From contig OY294049.1 in NCBI GenBank assembly GCA_958510825.1, positions 20,329,536 through 20,393,535 of the forward strand: DNA of 64,000 nucleotides. The letters are read 5' to 3'. The DNA is from Brachypterus glaber. Taxonomy: Eukaryota; Arthropoda; Insecta; Coleoptera; Kateretidae. The notes under the pieces are model-generated. The model was not told where the DNA came from and did not search any database. It saw only the letters and a program-made list of their open reading frames with translations. Below are positions 52,071-62,385 of the stretch, in pieces; the stretch's first letter is position 1; each line of letters begins with the position of its first letter. A program made the position numbers and the translations under genes.

Positions 52071-52954
52071 AAGTAATCCCCCAAAAACAAAAAAGTTAAA
52101 AAAAAAAATCGAAAACCTGAATTAACGTTATTAATGGAAAAATTACTTTTGTTACAAGAAAAAATCTTCTTTTGATTTTTTTTTCAATAATTTTTCATTT
52201 AAAAAAAAATCTTTAAAAAAAAAGGGTCAATGATTTTACTTTGTTTTTATTTTCCATAGATCTATAGATCTATTATCAAAATTGATTCGGCCTATCTTTT
52301 ATTTGAAGTACCTTTTGAACTTTGTATAAAATGCATATGAAATTATTTGATGTTTTATACAATCTAAAAATTCAAATATAAATAAATCAACGTTTGTGTC
52401 TGTATGTTTAGAGTTACAAATCAAAAAGACATTTATATGACATGGTTCAAATTGAAACATTTAATAATTTATACAATAATTCCTATTCCACCACAAATCA
52501 TCGACCATATGGTTTGGATTGTGTAAATTCAATGTATTATATTTAGATAAGTATTTGTTAAGCGTATAGATTTTTTAAAATAAATAGAAGGGCCAGATTA
52601 TAGAACATGTAAAAATTTTTTTCCTACGATCCCTTATGAAAATGACATTTAGCACACTCTTTTGTTCCTCAGCAAACGCCTTATATCACACTAGTTTAAT
52701 ATTTTTATATCAACCTAGTTTGATATTTATGTATGTAGGTTTGCCTAATTTCAAGTATGTATTTTTGCCTTAATTTACCTTGTAAATTCTACGAATTTAG
52801 CTCACCCCGTTTTATATGCCATTTTACACCTTTCGTCACAGAATTTTATGATATCTTTTATGTTTTTCAATCCAAATATTTCTATTTTTCATGTGAAAAA
52901 TAGAAACTGTAGTTATAACCTTGCTAGATTGACCAAGATATAACTTGGGATTTA
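52071..52954. other. No recognisable feature
   Basis: A/T-rich, with homopolymer runs up to 52230. No ORF with meaning. Confidence 0.35.
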
Positions 52955-53125
52955 TTATTCCATCAATCTATTTTCTAATCATCGTACAGAGTGATATTGG
53001 TAGACTGACAGTTTCGGGCTTCTGGCCCTTTTCTTGGTACTGAAGAGGGCCAGAAGCCCGAAACTGTCAGTTTACCAATATCACTCTGTACGATGATTAG
53101 AAAATAGATTGATGGAATAATAAAT
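52955..53125. repeat. Near-perfect hairpin of two inverted terminal-repeat copies
   Basis: CCATCAATCTATTTTCTAATC, CGTACAGAGTGATATTGG, GACTGACAGTTTCGGGCTTC on the left are mirrored by GAAGCCCGAAACTGTCAG, CCAATATCACTCTGTACG and TAGAAAATAGATTGATGG on the right. One copy of the same arm is at 57835-57925. The right arm carries a hammerhead-like motif on the plus strand (53034-53078). Confidence 0.85.
53034..53078 (+). ncRNA. Hammerhead-ribozyme-like motif
   Basis: TTGGTA (stem I), CTGAAGA (53040-53046), GGGC-CAGAA-GCCC (stem II, 4 bp), GAAA (53060-53063), CTG, TC with GTC at 53066-53068, then AGTT and TACCAA (stem I partner at 53073-53078, with a 4-base asymmetric loop). The order fits a type I hammerhead with a minimal stem III. 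The same motif with changes is at 57877-57917 on the minus strand. Confidence 0.4.
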
Positions 53126-54353
53126 TAATATTTTTATAATTTTGTTTAAAATTAAAAATTTCTGTCCTTATAACTTGGGATGTTTTATTTATGTCTAGAT
53201 TTTATAAAAATTACTTAATTTTTTATTTAGTTACCTTACATTATATAAAAAACATCAAAATACACGGTCTTTTTCTTATAAAATCGTATAACAGTTCAAT
53301 TTTACTGTTTTATATGGGAACATATCTAAAGAAATCTAATTTAATTAGCAAACTGTCTTGCCTTGATTTACACAAGAGGCTTGCGTTATAGTTATAGACA
53401 ACCCATTAAACAGCTAGGTATTGTATTGTATAATATTATATTAAATTTAAAACCCAAGAAAATTAAAAGCAAAAGAAAATCCTATTTCCTGTTTATCATA
53501 CATAAATTTGTATGCTATTTTTTGCTTTGTATGCTATGCTTTTCTTAAAAATTCTTTGTATAAATAATAAAAATTCACTTTCCACACTAGTGGATAAGAC
53601 AAGAAAGGTCTTGATAACGAAAACAAAAAATGAGTCGAACAACAAAAAAAAAAGTAAATAAACTATAAAAAAGGTTTTTAAAGACAAAAAAGGTATTAGC
53701 ATGACAGAATAGTTAACTGCAGGACAGGATAGGTACTTCCACGACAGAATAGGTATTTGTACGACAAAATAGTCTTGATAAAGATAAAAAAAAGGAATTG
53801 AACAACAAAAAAGGAAAATGAACCACAGAAAATCTTTATCGAGAATCGCGACTCAAATTATTAAATTTTTGTAGTTTTAATACACCTACCAATTAAGAGT
53901 CCTTTCGAATAAAAAATACACCACCAACCGAAATTTGTTCCATTTAATAATTAATAGTTGAGGTAATTTCCGGCGAAACCGGAAGTGAAACAAAAAAATA
54001 AATACGGCCCTTGTATAGCCAATGTAAACTTATATAAATAACAAAAGTTTCGTTTTTATCAAATGAAAATTAATCTTAATTTTAGGGGTGGATATAAATA
54101 AAACTCTGGTATACATACACACAAGTAATGGAAATAAAGAAGCATTGTCCATAATAAAAACTTGTCTGGCATATTTTGAGTATGTTTCAACGTGTGATAC
54201 TACGGTCAGTCAACTCTGCAGAATCTGGGGATTCTTGAAAATCAATACTTTCGACAATCTAGACATGTATTTAATTTTCTTTTCCTAACTACTATTCTGC
54301 CCTACAATTAAGAAAATCATCATTTTTTAGAAAGTTTAATTTTTTACTAGTAA
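53126..54353. other. AT-rich, no gene; short imperfect tandem repeat
   Basis: 53695-53775 holds three loose repeats of GACAGAATAGGTA (GCATGACAGAATAG, GACAGGATAGGTACTT, CGACAGAATAGGTATT). TTTCCGGCGAAACCGGAAGTG at 53968 resembles the core of the repeats at 55080 and 55700. The 60-70-codon frames here have no recognisable content. Confidence 0.4.
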
Positions 54354-54586
54354 GGGAACTTTCAACTATTACGTACCGCAAAATTCATACACTTCATACC
54401 TCGGTTCTCGCGTTATTCAAGGCTGTAGAGATTTCATATTTTGGCTACCCTCCTAACACACCCACCCCCCATTAGGGGGGTTAGCCGAAATATGAAATCT
54501 CTATAATCTATAATAATGCGAGAACCGGGGTATGAAGTGTATGAATTTTGGTACAATTTGCGTTACGTAATACTTGAACGTTCCCT
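54354..54586. mobile_element. Palindromic MITE, family M, copy 3 (best preserved)
   Basis: The ends AGGGAACTTTCAACTATTACG and TACGTAATACTTGAACGTTCC, CT are inverted. The arms continue ATTCATACACTTCATACC, CGGTTCTCGCGTTATT and GGCTGTAGAGATTTCATATTT, mirrored on the right, with the apex in a C-rich loop. The core is shared with 10520-10745. Confidence 0.8.
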
Positions 54587-54963
54587 AAGGTGCAAAGATA
54601 CTAAGAAATTGATAACTCAAATTGTCATATACGACCTTCTTGCTTAGAGGGCATTATTATATTAAATGCGATTTTTTAATACAATGTATTTCAGTAATAA
54701 AATATTGAGATATAAAAAACATTAAAAAATATATAAAACAACATATTGAACGGACATAAAAAATGTGTTATTTTAGGAAACGAATCGCTTTTTTTTTCAA
54801 ATTTTTAAATGCTGTATAAACTAAAATGTATTTTTGGGGTAAAATTGTTGTTGTAATTATTCGTGCAAGCTGGTTAGTCGAATTTTTATACAGTTCTACA
54901 AGCATTTTGCTATAAAACAGTGTTTATAAACTATAAATAAAACTATAAATAGTTTATGTTATA
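54587..54963. other. No recognisable feature
   Basis: AT-rich sequence between two MITEs. Nothing seen. Confidence 0.35.
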
Positions 54964-55809
54964 CAGGGTGTTTTTCAAAGGTGGCTCGCCCGTATAAATT
55001 TTTTTCCTGGAGTTGTAAAAATTAAATTTACAGTGTTTATAAGACCATATTTTGAGTTATATCCTAACGTATTTTTTTTTACTTCCGGTTTAACCGAAAA
55101 TGACCCCAATTTTAGAATTTTAAATAGAACACCCCGTATATTTTTACATATTTTGATTCTCTATTAAACTCTTTGAATTATTATATTAACTTTTAGTATC
55201 ATTCAGAGAGAAAAATAACCTTTCTAGTGAAATCGAGGAGCTATAGGTGTATATATGTGTGTATACATGTATTTGTGTGTGCATATGTTTCCATTCTGTA
55301 ATATTGCTTTTAGAATTTTTTTTTTTGTATTTTATATTTATATGTACTCTTGACCTATCAAATGTACTTCGTGTATCCTTAAATTGGTGAATGAATAAAT
55401 AAATAAATAGACATAACAATGCAAAAATTTGAGTAAAAGCAAAAAATGTGTTTTCCAAGTTTAGCTTTTGTTTAAGATCAAAAGTCAAAAATCAAAATTG
55501 TATTTTTATACCAATATTTGACCCAAAATTAATAGATTTAGTGACTTCTCAGATAAAAAATCTGAAACATTTTTTTTTAATGACAAAATCTGCTAAAATC
55601 TGACAAAAACTTAAGATAAAACACAGTATTTAATGGAGAAGCCAAATACTGTACCATAAAAATATACAGGGTGTTTCATTTAAAAATCAAAAGTAGGGGT
55701 CGTTTCCGGTTAAACCGGAAGTGAAAATTACGTTAGGTGATATAATTCAAAATATAGTTTTAAAGAATAAAAAAGTTATAGGGGCAAGGCACCTTTGAAA
55801 AACACCCGG
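54964..55809. mobile_element. Pair of inverted short repeats around a non-coding spacer
   Basis: 54964-55137 (CAGGGTGTTTTTCAAAGGTG … GAACACCCCG) and 55667-55809 (CAGGGTGTTTCATTTAAAAA … CACCTTTGAAAAACACCCGG) are inverted copies of one small TA-flanked repeat. Each carries the core CTTCCGGTTTAACCG or its inverse with CCGGTTAAACCGG. The 530 bp between hold CA/TA-rich DNA and no gene. They may be two insertions or the ends of one composite element. Confidence 0.65.
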
Positions 55810-56916
55810 TATAATAAATGGAAGAGATAGAGAGATAATAGAGAGATACAGTTACAAACGAATGCATATCAGAGATAAACAGGGCTAATTAGGAGAAGGG
55901 ATCAAATACTAAGTTAGGGGAGCTTACTCAAATATATCAGAGATGTAGTCTCTGAATATATTCTGGAGAGCGAACTGTGACTAAGAAGACGGGTAGGCAG
56001 GCTCAAAATATAATACTGCTTACTAATAATTAACGATGTAGCGTGTAGAAATTTTAGAAAGATAAAGGAGTTCTCTATAGATAGGCTAAAATAAAGAGCT
56101 GCCTAAAACCAGTCTTAGGACTAATAACTTAATTTTGATGCTGAATAAATGGAAAAATATAACTTCCTAGTGTCAGATTAAAAAAAAACTCGTTCTTCTA
56201 AGAAAGACAATTAAATTTTTCTCTATGAGATCATTTCACAATCTAAATCTGAATCTGAAATTGAGATAAATAAATGGTAATTTTGTTTCAAAAATCTACA
56301 ATAAGAATTATTTACTGTAATAAATACTGAATAATTTTGTATATTTGGAACCCCGCGCAAATTTATATTTTAGATAAAAATTGTTACTGTACAACCAAAC
56401 CTTACTCTATTATTATTACTGCAACATTTTATATTCAATAACCAAAGTTGAGAGGGATTTAAAATATACAAGATTGATTAATATTTAATGCACTAACGAA
56501 TTTTCAGTGTAACAATTTTTATTCCATTTTCACGAAACATTCATTTAATTATTATACTTTAAATTTTAAATTTAAATATTCAATTTACTAAGGGGTTTCG
56601 AGGAGTCCTACCAAAACCGCCTGAATGGACACATTCATTCAACAAGAAGATGAGTTACAAATAACCGCTTCTAAAACGGCCTTTTAGAATGATTTTTAAT
56701 CAAGCTATTACCGCTTTTAAAAATATGTGTGACCATCACCGCTTGTGCTACTCTCCATCATCATCTCCATAACACAGAACACAACTCCGGAACCAGCGCT
56801 GGAGCAGCACCACGTGAGAACCACAGGAGACACAAGGTAGGATTTTTCGAGCCCTCATTGTTCTCATTTATGGTCTACTCATTACCGCTTTACCTCACAG
56901 ATCTGCATATTTAAAA
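55810..56916. other. Unassigned; part shared with the BEL flank
   Basis: 56316-56360 resembles the sequence into which BEL inserted at 31354. GATAGAGAGATAATAGAGAGATA at 55824 is a short purine repeat. A 61-codon frame at 56729 is rich in His/Thr but has no motif. No gene. Confidence 0.4.
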
Positions 56917-57757
56917 TTTTGTTTATATCATTTTTATGCTGATGACACTCAGCTGTACCTTTGTTTTAATATAAAAGATGACCAGTTTAATAATAAAATA
57001 TCCACTGAGCTTCAAAAGTTAATTTCTCTTTCGGAAGATCACATGTTAAAAATAAACATAAGTAAATCAGCATTAATGTTATTCGGGAATCCTCAGAAAA
57101 TTAACAAAATAAAAAATAATGTTGATATAAAAATCAATGGTGCTTCTTTGGAAATATTAGAGGTAACAAAAAACCTCGGACTTACGATTGACTCTAAATT
57201 GCAATTTTCTCAACATATATCAAAGATGTTACAGAAGGCTTACTACAAACTAAAAACTCTATATGCCAATAGGTATATGTTTAGAGACGACGTCCACAAT
57301 CTTCTGACCCGCCACAGAGGTCTAATTGATGCTCCTCCACGACGTACAGATTTTTTTAAGAAATCTTTCACGTTTGATGTTTATCAATTATACAATAAAC
57401 TAACGCCAACTATCAAGGACACTTCCCCTTTAAGGGCTAAATTTCTTATTAAAAATATGCTTTTGTGTGAGCAGAATAGCTAAATACATTGTAACTTGCA
57501 ATATACAGACTTTATTCAGACAACTCCTTATTCACTTTTGGATATATATTATATACTTTCTTCCTAGATTGTTTACTTCACTAGAATTAAATATTTATTT
57601 GCTAGTCAAGGGCCAGGGGTAGAGTAAGATTTTTTCTTAATCTGGTTCTTTGAATTAAATTCAAAAACTATTATATAAATGTATATTTTTTTTATGTTTT
57701 TTTTGTACACTGATTTTAATTCAATAAATGTATTATTATTATTATTATTATTATATT
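56917..57757 (+). pseudogene. 5'-truncated LINE fragment with (ATT)n tail
   Basis: The open frame starts with CLYHFYADDTQLYLCF, the RT catalytic box (FYADD, aspartates at 56941-56946), and continues in frame through 57043-57483: LKINISKSALMLFGNPQK, LEVTKNLGLTIDSKLQFSQH and YKLKTLYANRYMF, the standard post-RT order. It then jumps to HRGLIDAPPRRTDFFKKSF and YQLYNKLTPTIKD, the very C-terminus, so about 100 residues appear deleted in frame near 57310. The 3' untranslated region ends in ATT repeats at 57728-57757. All RT upstream of FYADD is missing, so it is dead. Confidence 0.85.
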
Positions 57758-57834
57758 AGCCACAGGTCTATCATCCTAATAACCAAAATTAAACTAGCAG
57801 TCCACTCCCAATACAATTTTAATATATTTATTAT

Positions 57835-57930
57835 TCCATCAATCTATTTTCTAATCATCGTACAGAGTGATATTGGTAGACTGACAGTTTCGGGCTGCTG
57901 GCACTCTTCAGTACCAAGAGTCAACTCTGC
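57835..57930. repeat. Single arm of the 52955 hairpin repeat, with hammerhead-like motif on the minus strand
   Basis: CCATCAATCTATTTTCTAATC through GGTAGACTGACAGTTTCGGG is the same as the left arm at 52955. On the minus strand, CTTGGTACTGAAGAGTGCC and GCAGCCCGAAACTGTCAG give CTGAAGA (57905-57911), GAAA and GTC (57883-57885), as at 53034. Only one arm is present here. Confidence 0.7.
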
Positions 57931-58264
57931 ACGCTGATTAAGAAAACGTTTTTAGACTTTATTCGCAAAAGGAATATAGATTGCAATCTATCAATCGATC
58001 GAAGTAGACTTGTGTGCCATCTATTAGTAGATGCAGACAACTACTCATACCTCTCATAGTTTGGAGACCTTGAATGGTAACAAGTTGAAGACTTGTGTGT
58101 CTCAAGCACCACTAAAGTGTGGTTAAACGTAGAATCAGTATTACAATTTTAATACTTTTAAATTCTTTCTATGAACAAAGATTAAAATTAAAGGGTTTTT
58201 AGATAAAAATTATCGTTTCCCCTTAAATGAACCTTTAATAAAATAGGATTTAAATTTTTTTGTA
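57931..58264. other. No recognisable feature
   Basis: Mixed-composition flank. Nothing recognised. Confidence 0.35.
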
Positions 58265-58850
58265 TAGCTGTGTTTTCTCAAAGGGATTTCTACAGATAAA
58301 ATGCCTCATATCCCATTTCAACAAAATTTTCTCATCATTCTTTGTTTATGTATTTTTTTAGGTTAAAAAAAAACAAAAAATATAACTAAATGACATATAT
58401 AGGCGCCTTAGGTTTATGTGCTGAATCAAATAACATTTTACGGTACAGATAAAATGACTCATATCCCATTTCAACAAATTTTTCTCATCATTCTTTGTTT
58501 ATGTATTTTTTTGGGTAAAAAAAAACAAAAATATAACTAAATGACATATATAGGCGCCTTAGGTTTATATGCGGTATCAAATAACATTTTACGGTAAAAT
58601 GAACTTTTAGAGCCACAGTGACACTGTAGTTTGTAGAACTGTGTTTTCTCAAAGGGATTTCTACAGATAAAATGACTCATATCCCATTTCAACAAATTTT
58701 TCTCATCATTCTTTGTTTATGTATTTTTTTAGGGTAAAAAAACAAAAATATAACTAAATGACATATATAGGCGCCTTAGGTTTATGTGCGGTATCAAATA
58801 ACATTTTATGGTATAATGAACTTTGAGATCCACAGTCACACTGATTAACT
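58265..58850. repeat. Tandem repeat, three units of 150-220 bp
   Basis: ACAGATAAAATGACTCATATC occurs at 58292 (one change), 58445 and 58663. Each is followed by CAACAAATTTTTCTCATC, CTTTGTTTATG, AAATGACATATATAGGCGCC and ATCAAATAACATTTTA. The second unit lacks the GTGTTTTCTCAAAGGG leader that the first and third have, so unit spacing alternates (153 and 218 bp). Confidence 0.85.
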
Positions 58851-58950
58851 TAATAGAGATATATACTACCGACTGTCATTCTCTAATGGTATATTAAACT
58901 AAATGCTTTTTTTTCTCTATTTTTACAGGTTTTGCAAGTCTCTTAAGGGG

Positions 58951-59086
58951 TTACATACCTTTTAAAGGGCAAAAAAACACATTTTTATTATATGCCAAAA
59001 GTCAAAATACAATAATTTCTTGATTGAATTCAAAAAAAAAAATTGAAAAATGTGCTTTTATTTTGCCCTTTAAAAGGTATATATTG
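58951..59086. repeat. Small palindromic repeat
   Basis: TTACATACCTTTTAAAGGGC, AAAAAAACACATTTTT is mirrored by AAAAATGTGCTTTTATTTTG, CCCTTTAAAAGGTATAT. About 136 bp with a 40-bp loop. A likely MITE. Confidence 0.7.
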
Positions 59087-59099
59087 TTATTATACTATT

Positions 59100-60703
59100 C
59101 ACAGCGCCTGCGCTAGAATTATACTATTATAGTATTATAGTATTATACGGTAGTTTCGAATTTTCAAAATTTTCAAAGATCGTAGACAAAAAATTCTTGT
59201 ATACAGGGTGTATTTGAAATAGGATCGGAAATTTTAACAGGTGATTCTACATGATAAAATTTGACAAAAAGTTCCTATAAACATATGTCTAAAAATGCGT
59301 CATAAGGGAGCTACGCCCCTTTGAAATTGGCTAAAAAAATCGGTTTTTATTTAATAACTCAGGAACCCTTTGAGATATATTAACGAGGTTTTGCACGTGA
59401 ATTAATCCTAATAAGGCCCATCTTTGTATGTAATTTTCACGTACTTATTTAAACCAGGGGTGTGCGAAAAGGGGGGTCCTTATCAGTTTTTTGTCCCAAA
59501 CTTTTTTCTGTGTAACTTTTTTGCAAATTTATTTTTAAAATATGATTCCTCAGGTTAAAATACATAAAAAAGGTACTCTTGTTGTAATACTGTAGGATTA
59601 ACCGTTTTCGAGAAAAGTTAATTTGAAGGTGAAATTTCACTGTTTGAGGACGAAAAATTAAATACTAAACTGTCGAAAACCAAAATTTTAATGATGCAAT
59701 GTTATTCTACATCAAAAGCTAAGAAAAAAAGTTTCCATACATGTAGGTCGAAAAAACGCTTTTAAAGCTACCATAGCCCTTTTAAAATGGTGCATATTTA
59801 GGAGACCATAGCTCCATTAGGATTCATTTTTGGAAGTACCTGTATATGAGGTTTTTTTCTTAGTTTTTGATGTAGAATAACATTGCATCATTAAAATTTT
59901 GGTTTTGGACAGTTTAGTATTTAATTTTTCGTCCTCAAACAGTGAAATTTCACCTTCAAATTACATTCGCCCTGCATCATTAAAATTTTAGTTTTCAACA
60001 TTTTAGTATTTAATTTTTCGTCCTCGAACCGTGGAATTTTACCTTCAAATGAATTTTTCTCGAAAACGATTAATCCTACAGTATTACAACAAGAGTACTT
60101 TTTTATGTATTTTGATCTGGGGAATCATATTTCAAAAATAAAATTGTAAAAAAGTTACACAGAAAAAAGTTTGGGACAAAAAACTGATAAGCCCCCCCCC
60201 CGTTTCGCACACCCCTGGTTTAAATAAGTACGTGAAAATTACATACAAAGATGGGCCTTATTAGGATTAATTCACGTGCAAAACCTCATTAATATATCTA
60301 AAAGGGTTCCTGAGTTATTAAATAAAAACCGATTTTTTTAGCCACTTTCAAAGGGGCGTAGCTCCCTTATGACGCATTTTTAGACATATGTTTATAGGAA
60401 CTTTTTGTCATTTTTTATGATGTAAAACCATCTGTTAAAATTTCCGACCCTATTTCAAATACACCGTGTATAAAGTCTGGTGTCACGTTTTTTTGTACGC
60501 GATAACTCAAGAACGAATAATTTGATCGACTTTAAATTTTTAGAAAAAATCAAGTTCTATGTGGAGAAGATCATTATCGTTTTTGAAAGTAATTCCCCAA
60601 AAAAACAAAAAAAAAGTTATGGGGGTTAAACTTTTAAAAATATGGAATAAAGCTGAAAGAAAATTTCGATTAATGTAACTTTTTCAGGAAAATTAAACTT
60701 TTA
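59100..60703. mobile_element. Second copy of the 51255 element, interrupted by a family-F fold-back
   Basis: 59095-59200 (TTCACAGCGCCTGCGCTAG, CGGTAGTTTCGAATTTTC, CGTAGACAAAAAATTCTTG) matches 51260-51355. The continuation (GTGTCACGTTTTTTTGTACG, GATAACTCAAGAACG; GAAAGTAATTCCCC) resumes after 60468 and matches 51420-51460 and 52060. The fold-back core seen at 51465 is missing or replaced in this copy. Confidence 0.6.
59204..60468. mobile_element. Fold-back element family F, copy 3, with internal duplication
   Basis: The ends CAGGGTGTATTTGAAATAGG and CCTATTTCAAATACACCGTG are flanked by TA on both sides. It is palindromic like copies 1 and 2 but longer, because an arm segment (GCATCATTAAAATTTTGG to CACCTTCAAAT) is repeated around 59885-60055. 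Non-coding. Confidence 0.85.
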
Positions 60704-62385
60704 TTAGATTAGATTAGATTAGATTAATTTATTGGTGTCTTCAAATTTCTAAAAATTCTTACACAAGTCATATATAAAATACAAAATATTCAAATTGCAA
60801 ATTCAAATTACAAATACATTTACATTAAAAAAAAAAAAAAAAAAACTGATATATTACCATTTGGTAAAATCCAGCGTGTCCATGGATGCATCCATATATT
60901 CCTCCACAGAGTAGAAGCAGAGCCTGCACAACATAGAGCTCACCAAGCTTTTAAACTTTTTTAAAGGCAGGTCTTTGTAACTGTCTGGTAATTTGTTAAA
61001 AATACCTATATCTGGACTATTCTTTTGAGATTTAACATATTTGAAGGATTTATTTTTTAATAAAAATTCCTTATTTGCTGAGCTGGTAGGGTAACTATGT
61101 TTATTTGTGAACGTTTCATACTTTTTAAAATTATTTTTAATGTCAAGCAGTGTTTGAAAAATATAAATGCAAGGTAAAGACATGATACCAAACTTAATGA
61201 AAGAAGATCTACAATGGTCATTGTATTTTAGGCCAGCAATTAATCTGACGCATCTTTTTTGAAGAATAAATATTCTGTTTGAGCTTGTACTGTTACCCCA
61301 TAAAATGGTACAATAGCTTATAAGTGAGTGAAAATTAGCATGGTAAGTTGTTAAAAGGATGTTTGTATTCATTGTTTTATTTAATTCTCTTATTAAGTAT
61401 GTGACACTTGAGAGTTTTTGGGCCAGGTAGTCTACATGGACTGTCCATTTGAGAGAGTCGTCGATAAAGATACCAAGCAGCTTGACTGAATTGTTGCAGG
61501 TTAAATTTTGGTTGGTAGAAATTAATAGGTTTTGAGTTTTTGCCTTATTTAATTTTAGTTTATTTGAATTAAACCAATTTTCCATTTTATTTTTTAGTAT
61601 TTCACTGTTACCTTCAAGGGTCTCAATATCTTTATTTTTGTTGATCATAGACGAATCGTCTGCAAAAACAATTGTTTTTTCTGGTTCTAAACAGAAGGGC
61701 AAATCGTTGATAAATAATAGGAACAATATAGGGCCCAATATGGACCCCTGGGGGACCCCTATATTGATCTCTACCATTTCTGATAACATATCATTATAAA
61801 AAACGCATTGCTTTCTTTTTGTAAGATAAGATGAAAAAAGTAACAGTGCCATACCATGAATCCCAAAGTGTTTCATTTTTTTTAACAGTTTTGGATGGGG
61901 GACGCAGTCGAACGCCTTGGTGAGGTCGAACAAAGTTATATTGCTATGCTCGCCCCCCTCAAGGCCCTCCACTACATCCTCCAGTAGTTTTGAGATGGCT
62001 TGAATCGTCGAACGACCCCTGCGGAAACCAAATTGCCGTTCGCTAAACATATTACTCGCTTCTAAAAAAGTAATTAGTCTAATATTAATTAGTTTTTCAA
62101 GTACTTTGCCAAATATTGGTAGCATTGATATAGGACGAAAGTTATTTGTATTGTTGTGGTCTCCTTTTTTAAATATCGGGATCACCTTAGCCAGTTTAAG
62201 GAAAAACTCCCTGTTCAAGGCACAAGTTAAATAGTTCGGCCAGGGGAAATTTTATTATATCAGCCGTGTTTTTTAAGTGACTTGAATTTAATTCATATAT
62301 ATCACTAGAATTTGAATATTTCAATTTTATAAGAATTAATTCTACTAATTTTGAAAAATAATTGTTCAATATGTCATATCTAAAA
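60704..62385 (-). mobile_element. 5'-truncated LINE with (TCTAA)n tail
   Basis: Minus-strand LINE: the 3' tail of repeated pentamers (TTAGATTAGATTAGATT on the plus strand) at 60704-60729, then a short 3' untranslated region, the RT frame at 60854-62218, and a further RT piece in another frame at 62219-62385 (ELNSSHLKNTADIIKFPLAE, LFNLCLEQGVFP). A one-base indel near 62200 separates the two. Truncated at the 5' side within RT. Confidence 0.85.
60854..62218 (-). CDS. LINE reverse transcriptase, C-terminal 454 residues
   Basis: RT boxes in order: KVIPIFKKGD (11-20), FRPISMLPIFGKVLEK (27-42), RQFGFRRGRST (61-71), LFDLTKAFDCV (96-106, catalytic D98), IGVPQGSILGP (153-163) and VFADDSS (184-190, catalytic D187 and D188). 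The thumb and C-terminal region follow: WFNSNKLKLNKAKTQ, VKLLGIFIDDSLKW, and FNKLPDSYKDLPLKKF near 425. All RT catalytic residues visible are intact, but the endonuclease and first RT segment are missing, so the copy cannot transpose alone. The style is that of Jockey-group insect elements. The first Met is simply the first in this frame after an indel. Confidence 0.9.
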   Translation of the reverse strand: MNREFFLKLAKVIPIFKKGDHNNTNNFRPISMLPIFGKVLEKLINIRLITFLEASNMFSERQFGFRRGRSTIQAISKLLEDVVEGLEGGEHSNITLFDLTKAFDCVPHPKLLKKMKHFGIHGMALLLFSSYLTKRKQCVFYNDMLSEMVEINIGVPQGSILGPILFLLFINDLPFCLEPEKTIVFADDSSMINKNKDIETLEGNSEILKNKMENWFNSNKLKLNKAKTQNLLISTNQNLTCNNSVKLLGIFIDDSLKWTVHVDYLAQKLSSVTYLIRELNKTMNTNILLTTYHANFHSLISYCTILWGNSTSSNRIFILQKRCVRLIAGLKYNDHCRSSFIKFGIMSLPCIYIFQTLLDIKNNFKKYETFTNKHSYPTSSANKEFLLKNKSFKYVKSQKNSPDIGIFNKLPDSYKDLPLKKFKSLVSSMLCRLCFYSVEEYMDASMDTLDFTKW

